Shown here: piece by piece, positions 54,897 through 64,000 of the stretch
Position numbering within the stretch: position 1 is the first letter of the stretch
How the letters are laid out: each line of letters opens with the position of its first letter
DNA from: Jonquetella anthropi DSM 22815
GTDB lineage: Bacteria; Synergistota; Synergistia; Synergistales; Dethiosulfovibrionaceae
DNA: 64,000 nucleotides
Assembly (NCBI RefSeq): GCF_000237805.1
Contig: NZ_CM001376.1
Location: 248,001-312,000 of the forward strand
Direction: 5' to 3'
Translations under genes and position numbers: made by a program
Notes under the pieces: generated by a model
Told to the model about the DNA's origin: nothing
The model's input: only the letters and a program-made list of their open reading frames with translations
Databases searched by the model: none

Positions 54897-56291
54897 ATGG
54901 ACGGTCATAAAGTAGGGATAACCGAGCTGGTTCTTCGCGACGGACACCAGTCGCTGATGGCAACCCGAATGAGCACGGCAGAAATGGTGCCGGCTCTGGA
55001 AATGATGGACGAAATCGGCTATCACGCCATGGAAGTTTGGGGCGGCGCCACGTTCGACGCGGCCATGCGGTTTCTCGACGAAGATCCGTGGGAACGGCTC
55101 CGGACGATCCGCCGTCTGGTCAAGAAGACGAAGCTCCAAATGCTCCTGCGGGGACAAAACCTCGTAGGCTATCGGCACTACGCCGACGACACGTGCCGCG
55201 AGTTCGTCAAGCGCGCTGTGGGCAACGGGATCGACATCATCCGAATCTTCGACGCGCTGAACGACCTGCGGAACTTGGAAGTCACCGCCGAGCAGACCAA
55301 AAAAGAAGGAGCTCACCTGCAGCTCTGCTTCTCCTACACCACGTCGCCGGTTCACACCACCGAGGCGTTCATCGAGCTTTCCAAGTCCATGAAGGACATG
55401 GGCGCTGACTCAATCTGCATTAAAGACATGGCGGGCCTGCTGACGCCGACGGCCGCCAGAGAGCTCGTTATCGGCATCAAGGCCGGCACGGGCCTTCCGG
55501 TGGAAATTCACTCTCACACGAGCTGCGGACTGGCCTACATGACGCACTACGCGTCAATTGAGGCCGGGGCCGATGTGGTGGACTGCGCCCTGTCTCCGTT
55601 CTCCGGGACGACGAGCCATCCCTGCACGGAAAGCCTCGTCGCCGCTCTGGCTGGCAGCCCGTGGGACACTGGCTTGGACCTGAAGGCTTTCATTCCGATT
55701 GCCGCGCACTTCAAGAAGGTGCGGGCCGCTCACGAGGACTTATTCGTCAAGGCCAAGGGGACGAACACCGACATTCTGGTGTCCCAGATCCCCGGCGGCA
55801 TGTACTCCAACCTAGTCAACCAGCTGCGAGAGGCCAAGGCCGAAAACCGATTGAACGAAGTGCTGGAAGAAATTCCGTACGTGCGCGCCTGCATGGGCTA
55901 TCCGCCGTTGGTCACGCCGTCGAGCCAGATCACCGGCACTCAGGCGACGCTCAACGTGCTGAGCGGCAAGCGGTGGAAAATGGTCCCCAAGGAAGTCAAG
56001 GCGTACTTTTTAGGGCAGTACGGCCAGCCCCCAGCGCCGATGGACGAGGAAGTGCGCCGCATGATCATCGGCGACGAAAAGCCGGTCGTCGGCCGCCCTG
56101 CCGATTCCATCGCCCCTGAGCTTGAGGCGGCCCGCCGCGAAGTGGCGCCGTGGATGACCCAGCCGGAAGACGTGCTCACGTATGTCATCTTCCCGGCGGT
56201 GGCTAAGGACTTCCTGATGAAGAAACTCGCCAAGGAGACGAAGCGGGACGTAGGGTTGGGGACACTTGAAGACGGAGCCTATCCCGTTTAA
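54897..56291 (+). CDS. oadA: Carboxyltransferase subunit (oxaloacetate decarboxylase alpha/pyruvate carboxylase B type), no biotin domain
   Basis: The 464-residue enzyme of the DRE-TIM carboxyltransferase fold has LRDGHQSLMATRM (metal site), KDMAGLLTPTAARELV and EIHSHTSCG. The following PYC_OADA helical domain is present. The chain stops before any biotinyl domain (no AMKM), so it would need a separate biotin carrier, not seen here. It could be part of a sodium-pumping oxaloacetate or methylmalonyl-CoA decarboxylase or of a pyruvate carboxylase. ATG 54897 is preferred over ATG 54879 because GGAGGGG lies 9 bases upstream. phoH follows after 42 bases. Confidence 0.88.
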   Translation: MDGHKVGITELVLRDGHQSLMATRMSTAEMVPALEMMDEIGYHAMEVWGGATFDAAMRFLDEDPWERLRTIRRLVKKTKLQMLLRGQNLVGYRHYADDTCREFVKRAVGNGIDIIRIFDALNDLRNLEVTAEQTKKEGAHLQLCFSYTTSPVHTTEAFIELSKSMKDMGADSICIKDMAGLLTPTAARELVIGIKAGTGLPVEIHSHTSCGLAYMTHYASIEAGADVVDCALSPFSGTTSHPCTESLVAALAGSPWDTGLDLKAFIPIAAHFKKVRAAHEDLFVKAKGTNTDILVSQIPGGMYSNLVNQLREAKAENRLNEVLEEIPYVRACMGYPPLVTPSSQITGTQATLNVLSGKRWKMVPKEVKAYFLGQYGQPPAPMDEEVRRMIIGDEKPVVGRPADSIAPELEAARREVAPWMTQPEDVLTYVIFPAVAKDFLMKKLAKETKRDVGLGTLEDGAYPV

Positions 56292-56333
56292 CTTGGCCAA
56301 GACTGAAAGCCCGGCGCGAAGGAGGCTGAGGGC

Positions 56334-57320
56334 TTGAAGCAGGAAACCGAACGGGCCCTGACGGTCAGCTGTCCTCTGACGTCGGTGGCCCGGAAGATCG
56401 CCGGCCCGCGGGAAGAGTATCTCCGAGAGCTGGAGCGGCGGTACGACGCCGAACTGGTTTACCGGGACGGTGAGTTCTTTTTGACAGGCAATGACGACGA
56501 AGGGACGTCCCGCGCCCGGACGGTTCTCTCCCAGCTGATCAAGGCGGGGGAAGGCGGGGCGTCCATTACGCCGGAAATCGTTCGTTACGCGGCAGATCAG
56601 GTGGACCGAAGGGGATCGGTCGACCTGATGTCGCTGTGGCAGGAAACGGTGTGCCTGACCTACCGAGGGAAGCCTATCCGGGTAAAAACGGCGGGACAGA
56701 AGGCGTACCTTCGGGCAATGGCCGACAACACCATCACGTTCGGAATCGGCCCGGCCGGCACGGGCAAGACCTATCTGGCCGTCTGTGAGGCAGTGCGCCA
56801 GCTGAGGGAGAAAAACGTTTCCCGGATCATCCTCGTCCGCCCGGCCGTGGAGGCCGGAGAAAGCCTCGGCTTTTTGCCCGGCGACCTTCGGGAAAAGGTC
56901 GAGCCCTACTTGAGGCCGCTGTACGACGCCTTCTTTGAGCTCCTATCGCCGGAGCGTTTCTCCCGCTTGGCCGACAAAGGCGTCATTGAGATCGCTCCGT
57001 TGGCTTACATGCGCGGCCGGACTCTCAACGAGAGCTTTATCATTCTCGACGAAGCCCAGAACACAACGCCCGAACAGATGAAAATGTTCCTCACCCGCAC
57101 CGGGTTCGGCTCGAGGGTCGTCGTCACCGGCGACCTGACTCAGGTCGACCTGCCGGGCGGCCGCCAATCGGGGCTGAAAGTGGTGTGCGACGTGCTGGCC
57201 GACGTGCCGGACGTCGCCTTTGTCCACCTGAGCCAGGAAGACGTGGTTCGCCACGAGATCGTTCAGCGGGTCGTCGCGGCATACGAGCGCTACGACGCCG
57301 CTCAGGAGAGCCATTCATGA
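56334..57320 (+). CDS. phoH: PhoH-like ATPase
   Basis: The 328-residue cytoplasmic ATPase of the PhoH family is linked to RNA metabolism and ribosome maturation. Walker A is GPAGTGKTYLA, Walker B is FIILDEAQNTTPEQMKMFL, and sensor TGDLTQVDLP follows. The N-terminal KH-like part is present. The start is TTG 56334, 8 bases after GGAGG. Its end overlaps the next gene as ATGA. The order phoH-yqfF-ybeY is widely conserved. Confidence 0.94.
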   Translation: MKQETERALTVSCPLTSVARKIAGPREEYLRELERRYDAELVYRDGEFFLTGNDDEGTSRARTVLSQLIKAGEGGASITPEIVRYAADQVDRRGSVDLMSLWQETVCLTYRGKPIRVKTAGQKAYLRAMADNTITFGIGPAGTGKTYLAVCEAVRQLREKNVSRIILVRPAVEAGESLGFLPGDLREKVEPYLRPLYDAFFELLSPERFSRLADKGVIEIAPLAYMRGRTLNESFIILDEAQNTTPEQMKMFLTRTGFGSRVVVTGDLTQVDLPGGRQSGLKVVCDVLADVPDVAFVHLSQEDVVRHEIVQRVVAAYERYDAAQESHS

Positions 57321-59455
57321 TCGAGTATCGTTCTCTGCGCCGCCGGATTTTGCAGGCCCTTCTGTTCTTCCGCCGGGGGCTTTTCGCGTTCTTGCCGTTC
57401 GGCATCGCCATGGGCATCGCCTTAGGGGCCGTGGCGCTTCGCTGGAGCATTATCGACGCCAAGTGGTCGTTTTCGGTCGGTCTGCCGGCCCCTGTCACGT
57501 TCTACGCCCTGACTGAAATGACCTACGACGACCCGGAAGCCACACGAAAGCTGCAGGAGCAGGTGCGTCAGAGCATTATCGGCGCTTCCGTTCAGGGGCG
57601 GATGAACACCGAGGAAGGTTTCCAGTCCGAGTATCAAACTCTGCTGAACAACCCGTCGTCCGACACCTTCCTGTCGCCCGAGCTTCGCTCCGTGATCGAC
57701 GGGCTGACGCTGGACAAGCGGGAAAACCTGCTGGCGGTCGTCCGTTCAATTCGCGACGACATCAACCGCAACCAGTTCTTGACTCCGGAGCGCAAGGACG
57801 AGCTGATTTGGCAGAGAATGGAAATCCTAGAGCCGGATCCGGCTCTGGCGAACTTGGCGTTTCAGCTGCTTCTTGAGCTGACAGAAAACGACGCAATGGC
57901 CAGCCAAGCGATGACCGACCGGCTGCGCGACTTGGCCGCCAGCAGCGTGCCCACAGTTCACCGAAAGATTTTCCCCGGCGACACCATCGTTCTGCAGGGC
58001 GAGGTAGTCACCAAACAGATCGCGGCGCTTTTAAAGGCTCAGGGATACCCGGAAGGAACGCTCCCTTGGGGCAGCATCGTCATGGCGATGGTGGCGTCGT
58101 TCCTCGCCACGCTCTGGATCGGGCGCATCGCGGACCTCTCGGTGATTCACCACGGCGCTGACAGCACTCAGGGAAGCTGGGCTTTTATGCTGTCGCTGAT
58201 GGCTATCACGTGGTTTACCGAGATCTTCGGCCTGCAGTTTGGGATCGTGAGCTTGGGCGTCCTGCCGATGATCGCTTTTGTGTTCCTTACCGAGCCCGAC
58301 CTCGTGGCAATCCACTTGGCCCTTTCTATTTCCATTTCCGGCGCCGTAATCACCAGCGGGACGGCAAGCAGTTCGTTTGTGATGAGCGTCATTTCAGGCG
58401 CGTTCGCGTCCCTGTTCAGCCTGAACCTGTTCAAAGGGCGCTTCTCCCGGCTCCTGCTCTTTTTGCGTCTGACCGCGCTGGGCGTCTCGATCGTGGTGAT
58501 GAACTCCTTCTTAGCCGTTGGGCTCAGCAGTCAAATGGACGTCAAGACCTTCGGCGTTTCGCTGATCGCCGTCTTCCTGCTCAGCACCGCTACGGTCGTC
58601 ACCTTGCCGGTGGTCGAAGCGGTATTCGACGTCCTCTCGCCGCTGCGCCTGATGGAGTTGACCCACCCGAGCCACCCGCTTCTGCGGCGGCTTCAGATGG
58701 AGGCCCCCGGCACGTACCACCACACGCAGATGGTGGGCAACATCGCCGAAGCCGCGGCCGAGCGCATTGGTCTGAACCCGCTCTTGCTGCGGGCTGGGGC
58801 ATCGTTCCACGATATTGGCAAGCTCCGCCGGCCCCAGTACTTCATCGAAAACCAACTTTCAGGCGTCAACGCTCACGATACCTTGACGCCCACCATGTCA
58901 GCCCTCATCATCCTGTCTCACGTGAAAGACGGGCTTGAAATGGCCGAGGAATATCACCTGCCCATGCGGCTTCGGGACTTTATCCCTGAACACCACGGCA
59001 CGACCTGTTTAACGTATTTTTACAAGAAGGCTCTGAAGGACGGAGAAAACCCGCAGATTGACCAGTTCTGCTACCCGGGACCCAAGCCTCAGACCCGCGA
59101 GACGGCCCTTTTGATGCTGGCCGACTCGGTTGAGGCGTCGGCAAGAGGGGCGAGCCGGTCGATTCAGCGGCTGTCAGACCTTCAGTCCCTCATCGAGAGC
59201 GTCGTCGCGTCAAAGATTGACGCCGGCCAGCTGGACAACGTGCCGTTCACGCTGAAAGAGCTGACCGAAGTCAAGGAATCAATGCTCGAAACCCTCCGGT
59301 CAATGTACCATACCAGAGACATCAAGCCCATCGAGCCGGATCGGGGCAAAAAAGGCAGCCCAACGGAAAAAGCGGAGAAGGCCGAAAAAGCTGAAAAGAC
59401 TCCGTCGGCCGGTCAGGCCGCCGAGTCGCCGAAAGAAAAGGGGCCAAACTCGTGA
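57317..59455 (+). CDS. 7TM-HD cyclic-di-AMP phosphodiesterase (PgpH/YqfF)
   Basis: The 712-residue membrane protein has an N-terminal helix, a large extracytoplasmic domain (about 40-260), seven membrane helices and a cytoplasmic HD domain. The HD ligands are visible in TYHHTQMVGN, SFHDIGK and IPEHHGT. PgpH proteins of this layout hydrolyse c-di-AMP. The last 50 or so residues are a K/E/A-rich tail (EKAEKAEKAEKT) of low complexity. The ATG at 57317 overlaps the phoH stop, and the end overlaps ybeY as GTGA. It belongs to the phoH-yqfF-ybeY group. Confidence 0.93.
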   Translation: MIEYRSLRRRILQALLFFRRGLFAFLPFGIAMGIALGAVALRWSIIDAKWSFSVGLPAPVTFYALTEMTYDDPEATRKLQEQVRQSIIGASVQGRMNTEEGFQSEYQTLLNNPSSDTFLSPELRSVIDGLTLDKRENLLAVVRSIRDDINRNQFLTPERKDELIWQRMEILEPDPALANLAFQLLLELTENDAMASQAMTDRLRDLAASSVPTVHRKIFPGDTIVLQGEVVTKQIAALLKAQGYPEGTLPWGSIVMAMVASFLATLWIGRIADLSVIHHGADSTQGSWAFMLSLMAITWFTEIFGLQFGIVSLGVLPMIAFVFLTEPDLVAIHLALSISISGAVITSGTASSSFVMSVISGAFASLFSLNLFKGRFSRLLLFLRLTALGVSIVVMNSFLAVGLSSQMDVKTFGVSLIAVFLLSTATVVTLPVVEAVFDVLSPLRLMELTHPSHPLLRRLQMEAPGTYHHTQMVGNIAEAAAERIGLNPLLLRAGASFHDIGKLRRPQYFIENQLSGVNAHDTLTPTMSALIILSHVKDGLEMAEEYHLPMRLRDFIPEHHGTTCLTYFYKKALKDGENPQIDQFCYPGPKPQTRETALLMLADSVEASARGASRSIQRLSDLQSLIESVVASKIDAGQLDNVPFTLKELTEVKESMLETLRSMYHTRDIKPIEPDRGKKGSPTEKAEKAEKAEKTPSAGQAAESPKEKGPNS

Positions 59456-59967
59456 AAGTCAGCCTTGCGTGGGAAAAATCAGAAGCCGGCGGCCTCTTAG
59501 AAGAGTGGCTGGCGTCTCATCAGGGCGACCTGAGCTGCGTTCTCGAAGAGCTGTACCGGGAAAATTTTCCAGAAAGCAGCGGTTGGGACGAGCTTGAAAT
59601 ATCGCTTCAGTTCTTGGACGAAGAGGCCATGGCGGCCTTGAATGGCCAGTACCGAGGCGAGAACCGGCCCACCGACGTGCTGTCGTTCCCGCTGTGGGAG
59701 AACGACGGGCATCTGGAACTGCCGCCGGCAGGCGGCGTGCTCCCGTTGGGGGATCTGGTGTTCTGCCGTCCGGTCTTGGATGCCAACGCCGCCGCGGCCG
59801 GAACGTCCGTCCAGTCAGAACTGGCGCTTCTGCTGGCCCACGGAGCACTTCACCTCATCGCGTGGGATCATGACACCGAAGAGCGCCGGGCGGCCATGTG
59901 GGCCGTTCAGGAACGATACAGGCAACGTATTCTCGAGCGCGCAGGCGCTTGCGTTAAGGAAGGATGA
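59452..59967 (+). CDS. ybeY: Endoribonuclease YbeY
   Basis: The 171-residue metalloenzyme acts in 16S rRNA 3'-end maturation and ribosome quality control. The zinc site is H130, H134 and H140 (HGALHLIAWDH). RGENRPTDVLSFPL is the family's second hallmark. The start GTG overlaps the preceding stop as GTGA. A stretch of about ten extra residues at the N-terminus is not conserved. It is followed by corC after 3 bases. Confidence 0.95.
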   Translation: MKVSLAWEKSEAGGLLEEWLASHQGDLSCVLEELYRENFPESSGWDELEISLQFLDEEAMAALNGQYRGENRPTDVLSFPLWENDGHLELPPAGGVLPLGDLVFCRPVLDANAAAAGTSVQSELALLLAHGALHLIAWDHDTEERRAAMWAVQERYRQRILERAGACVKEG

Positions 59968-59970
59968 GTC

Positions 59971-61239
59971 ATGTCAGGCGACATACCCCATCAATGCGGC
60001 CTCGTGCTGGTGCTGCTCGTTTTCTCGGCCCTTTACAGCGGCGCTGAAACGGCGATCACCTCCGCCAGCCCGGCAAAACTGCTGTCAATCAAGGAAGACC
60101 ACCCGTTTGTCGGCCGGTTCGTCGACTGGGTCATCAACCAGCGGCAGCAGGTTCTCACGACGATTCTCATCGCCAACAATCTGGTGAACATCGCGGCGAC
60201 CACCGTCGGCGCGGTCATCGCGGCCCGGCTTGCCCCCTTCGGCGGGGCCTACTGGGCTGTGGTCGTCATGACCATGCTGATCGTCATTTTGGGCGAGGCG
60301 CTCCCCAAGAGCATTGCGCTGGTTCGGCCGGCGTCCGCTCTGCCGTTCCTGCTGCCCATCGTGCGGCTGACCTGTCTCGTGCTCATGCCCTTTGTGTGGC
60401 TCATGACGTGGATCGTCAAGCTCCTGAGCGCCGTCTTCCGGGTCAACATGACCTTGGAAAACTCGCTGGTAACTCGAGAAGAGATCGAACAGGTCGTCAA
60501 AATCGGCGAGGCTTCGGGCGTCTTGGAAGCGGACGAGCGGCGCATGATCGACGGGATCATCTCGTTTGAGGAGACCCGCGTTTCCGAAGTCATGGTTCCT
60601 CGAACCGACATGGACCTGCTGGAAGCCACCGATTCCATCGATGAGGTGGTGGAGTTCGCCGGCCAGTGCGGCCGGTCGCGGATCCCCGTCTACGAGGACA
60701 CGCCGGACAACATCGTCGGCATACTGTACGTCAAGGACCTGCTGGCGCTCCTGCACAAAGGAGAAGCCGTCACGCTCGCCGCGATCATGCGCAAGCCGCT
60801 ATTCGTCCCTGAGACGATGAAGCTGCAGGACCTGTTCAGCATCATGAGAAGCCAGCGGGTTCATCTGGCCATCGCCGTGGACGAGTACGGCGGAACGGCC
60901 GGACTCGTCACGCTGGAAGACATGCTTGAAGAGATCGTCGGCGAAATTCAGGACGAATACGACCAAGAGAAAACGCCGGTGGAGAAAATCGGCGACGGCA
61001 AATACCGAGTTCAGGGCACCGTGTGCTTGGAAGACTTCGGCAAAGCGGTGGAGTACCCGTTTGAGTCCGAAGAGGTCGACACGGTGGGCGGCTTTGTGCT
61101 GGACCAATTCGGCAACTTCCCCCGACAGGGAGATACCATCAGCCTTCCGGACTGGGACGTCGAAGTGACCGAACTTGAAGATCACCGAATTACCGAAGTC
61201 ATCTTCACCCGCCGCCACGAGGGCTCAGACGGTGAATAA
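59971..61239 (+). CDS. corC: Hemolysin-family CNNM/CorC-type membrane protein with CBS domains
   Basis: The 422-residue protein has an N-terminal DUF21 membrane domain of about four helices (SALYSGAETAITSASPAKL, ILGEALPKSIAL). Two CBS domains follow (VSEVMVPRTDMDLLE; MRKPLFVPETMKLQDL), then a CorC_HlyC domain (DTVGGFVLDQFGNFP). The family handles Mg2+/Co2+ efflux or sensing. The ATG at 59971 follows AAGGATGAGTC. Its stop overlaps the start of era by 8 bases. Calling it corC is a family label. Confidence 0.9.
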   Translation: MSGDIPHQCGLVLVLLVFSALYSGAETAITSASPAKLLSIKEDHPFVGRFVDWVINQRQQVLTTILIANNLVNIAATTVGAVIAARLAPFGGAYWAVVVMTMLIVILGEALPKSIALVRPASALPFLLPIVRLTCLVLMPFVWLMTWIVKLLSAVFRVNMTLENSLVTREEIEQVVKIGEASGVLEADERRMIDGIISFEETRVSEVMVPRTDMDLLEATDSIDEVVEFAGQCGRSRIPVYEDTPDNIVGILYVKDLLALLHKGEAVTLAAIMRKPLFVPETMKLQDLFSIMRSQRVHLAIAVDEYGGTAGLVTLEDMLEEIVGEIQDEYDQEKTPVEKIGDGKYRVQGTVCLEDFGKAVEYPFESEEVDTVGGFVLDQFGNFPRQGDTISLPDWDVEVTELEDHRITEVIFTRRHEGSDGE

Positions 61240-62143
61240 GCCGTTTAAATCCGGCGTCGCCGCGCTGGCCGGCCGGCCCAACGTGGGCAAGTCATCGCTG
61301 GTCAACCGACTGTTGGACTTCCGGCTCTCGGTCGTCACGCCCAAGCCTCAGACCACCAGAGACGCCATTCTCGGTCTGTACAACGACGAGGACTGTCAGA
61401 TCGTTTTCGTCGACACGCCGGGAGTTCACGAGCCGGAGCATCGGCTGGGCGAGCGGCTCGTCGACCGGGCGCTCGAAGCGCTGGACGAGGCGGACGTCAT
61501 CTTGTACGTGGTGACGATCGACGATCGGCCGTTCTGGTCCGAGAACAGGACGATCATCGGCCGCCTGAAAGAGACAAAAACGCCGGTTATTCTGTGCGTC
61601 AACAAAGTTGACCTGCCGGGTTCCCGTGAAAAAATACTGCCGGTCATCAGCCTGTTTCAGAAAGAGCTGGACATCCGGGACGCCATTCCCGTGTCGGCCA
61701 GAGACGGCACTCACCGGGAACTTTTGCTCCAGACCGTCAAATCGTACCTTCCTGAGGGGGTTCCTCTGTATCCGGACGATCAGGTGACCGACCGGCCGGA
61801 GCGCTTTCTCGCCGCGGAAATTATCCGAGGCAAGGCCATGGAGATGACCGAAGAGGAAGTCCCTCACAGCTTGGCGGTCGAAATTGACGAGTACAAGTCT
61901 CCGGACGAATACCCGGACCGGACGGATCTGCTGATCCGAGCCACAGTCTACGTTGAGCGTCCGGGGCAGCGGGCCATTCTGTTGGGCACCGGAGGCAGAA
62001 TGATTCGGGCCGTCGGCTCGGCCGCGCGGAAGGAACTGGAGCGCCTCACCGGCCATAAAGTGTTTCTCGACCTGTGGGTCAAAGTCAGTCAGGACTGGCG
62101 CGACTCAGAAAGGGAACTCCGACGGCTGGGCTACGGGGAGTAA
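61232..62143 (+). CDS. era: GTPase Era
   Basis: The 303-residue GTPase assists 16S rRNA processing and 30S assembly at the membrane. G-motifs are GRPNVGKSSL (G1), DTPGVHEPEHRLG (G3) and NKVD (G4). The C-terminal KH domain holds GTGGRMIRAVGSAARKELE. I take GTG 61232, overlapping the corC stop, because the G domain begins just after it; longer readings run inside corC. Era beside ybeY and recO is a conserved order. Confidence 0.97.
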   Translation: MNKPFKSGVAALAGRPNVGKSSLVNRLLDFRLSVVTPKPQTTRDAILGLYNDEDCQIVFVDTPGVHEPEHRLGERLVDRALEALDEADVILYVVTIDDRPFWSENRTIIGRLKETKTPVILCVNKVDLPGSREKILPVISLFQKELDIRDAIPVSARDGTHRELLLQTVKSYLPEGVPLYPDDQVTDRPERFLAAEIIRGKAMEMTEEEVPHSLAVEIDEYKSPDEYPDRTDLLIRATVYVERPGQRAILLGTGGRMIRAVGSAARKELERLTGHKVFLDLWVKVSQDWRDSERELRRLGYGE

Positions 62144-62169
62144 TCCCCGAACTGCCGTCCCAGCGCCTG

Positions 62170-62832
62170 ATGAAGCGCACCGGCGTCGTGCTTCGCCGGC
62201 TCGTCACGTCGGAAGGGAACGCGAGTGTTCTTCTGTTCCTGCGCTCGTCCGGCCCGCTGTGGGTCCGCCTGCCCGGCGCGTCGCGCGGCTCAGTCCGCTT
62301 CGGCGGCGCCGCCGAACCGCTCGTCTGGGGCGCGTATCAGCTCCAGCGGACGCGGACCGACGTCTACCTGCGGGAAGCGGAAGTGAAGGAAGACTTCTGG
62401 AAACTTCGCTCCATGCCAAACGCCTGCCGTCAGGCCCTTCACTGGTGCAGCCTGCTGAGCCGGAACCTGCTGCGGGGATTCCCGTACGACTCTCTGCTGC
62501 CGCTGCTTTACTGGAGCACTGCTGCCCTCGTCGGCGGCGCGCCGCCCGGCGTGGTATCCGTCCGTTTTTTGTGGCGGTGGCTTGACGACTGGGGTATGGC
62601 CCCGGAATTGGAACGGTGTTCGCTCTGCGGCGACCCGGCGGGGAAAGTCGGCTTAACCGACGCCGGCCCGGTTTGCCCGGCCTGCGGCGCTGAAACGGCG
62701 GCCGACATCGCCGGCTTCGGCGGGTACGTCAGAAGCCCGTCGGCTCAGCCGCCGGAAGAACTGGCCGGACGGGGAAACGACGCGGAAAAAATAGCTGAAT
62801 GGATGGAACATTTTTTTGAACTCAATCGTTAG
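62170..62832 (+). CDS. recO: DNA repair protein RecO
   Basis: The 220-residue protein loads RecA in RecFOR recombination repair. The N-terminal OB fold starts [20 protein letters not shown]. The central helical part and a zinc site with four Cys (CSLC...CPAC) follow, then a short C-terminus. The overall sequence is diverged and slightly short for RecO (about 240 residues). The start at ATG 62170 is by elimination, since the 26 bases after era hold no better site. Position between era and glyQ supports it. Confidence 0.85.
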   Translation: MKRTGVVLRRLVTSEGNASVLLFLRSSGPLWVRLPGASRGSVRFGGAAEPLVWGAYQLQRTRTDVYLREAEVKEDFWKLRSMPNACRQALHWCSLLSRNLLRGFPYDSLLPLLYWSTAALVGGAPPGVVSVRFLWRWLDDWGMAPELERCSLCGDPAGKVGLTDAGPVCPACGAETAADIAGFGGYVRSPSAQPPEELAGRGNDAEKIAEWMEHFFELNR

Positions 62833-62848
62833 ACGCGGGAGGACGGAA

Positions 62849-63721
<873 letters not shown>

Positions 63722-63733
63722 GGGGAACCGAAG

Positions 63734-64000
63734 ATGGCTAAAGATCTTGTTTTTGAAATCGGAACTGAGGAAATTCCCGCCCGCTTTATGACCGACGCTC
63801 TGGCTGCCCTCAAAGCCGCCGCAGCTGACGAGCTCGAAAAAGAGCGGATCCGTGTCCGCCGCGTCGACACCTACGGCACGCCCCGGCGGCTCGTCCTGTT
63901 TCTTCGGGACGTTCCTGACCGCCAGGACGACCTGTGCGAGGAGTTCAAAGGCCCGGCGTGGAAAAACTGCTTCGACGTCAACGGATACCCAACCCGCGCC
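63734..64000 (+). CDS. glyS: Glycine--tRNA ligase beta subunit, N-terminal part
   Basis: The beta chain of glycyl-tRNA synthetase begins MAKDLVFEIGTEEIPARFM and continues VDTYGTPRRLVLF and EEFKGPAWK, all family hallmarks. The ATG at 63734 follows GGGGGAACCGAAG. Only 89 codons lie in the window; the rest (about 600 residues) is beyond its end. Confidence 0.96.
   Translation, partial: MAKDLVFEIGTEEIPARFMTDALAALKAAAADELEKERIRVRRVDTYGTPRRLVLFLRDVPDRQDDLCEEFKGPAWKNCFDVNGYPTRA

Overview
The window is about 57-60% GC by eye and carries a conserved bacterial core (guaA, hppA, dnaG, eno, rex, yajC-secD-secF, tRNA-Leu, glmU, prs, rplY, pth, mfd, mazG, a carboxyltransferase, phoH, yqfF, ybeY, corC, era, recO, glyQ, glyS). 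Interleaved with it are accessory blocks that suit a strict anaerobe: corrinoid methyl transfer, a membrane pyrophosphatase, Rex redox control, iron-dependent alcohol dehydrogenase and a probable selenoprotein. The gene content suggests an anaerobic amino-acid-fermenting bacterium, most likely Synergistota. This is inferred from gene content and order only; no search was run.

Bases 1-2270 hold the end of guaA and an orphan carboxyl-methyltransferase-like gene. Bases 2272-11184 form a small defence island: a minus-strand xre-hsdM-hsdS-hsdR type I restriction-modification operon, and a divergent fic gene bracketed by copies of a palindromic repeat. Bases 11405-14427 hold an orphan substrate-binding-like protein, a racemase-family gene lacking one catalytic cysteine, and a frameshifted dicarboxylate/amino-acid symporter with two palindromes in its promoter. 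A UvrA2-type ATPase without the UvrB-binding domain follows (14748-17264).

Bases 17813-23136 are a tightly coupled five-gene operon: three UroD-fold methyltransferase-like proteins, a reductive activator of corrinoid enzymes and a corrinoid protein. This is the best candidate for an undescribed pathway. Next come a TetR/P1B-ATPase divergent pair (23267-25884), an AT-rich secreted ankyrin gene, and a decayed operon in which an iron alcohol dehydrogenase is intact but the flavodoxin, aldo/keto reductase and probable LysR genes are remnants (27045-29410).

Bases 29485-33178 are a Mn/Zn/Fe-type ABC importer. Its promoter carries an 18-bp palindrome and its last permease has a fused winged-helix domain. 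Bases 33448-35898 hold a HAD phosphatase, an ArsM-like methyltransferase with an in-frame UGA at a conserved cysteine position followed by a bSECIS-like hairpin, and a LysE-type exporter. A MATE transporter on the minus strand ends the accessory part.

From 37618 to the end nearly everything is plus-strand housekeeping, in overlapping or closely spaced operons. phoH-yqfF-ybeY-corC-era run with 4-8 base overlaps or tiny gaps, and recO-glyQ-glyS follow closely. No CRISPR array, prophage, insertion sequence or rRNA was seen.
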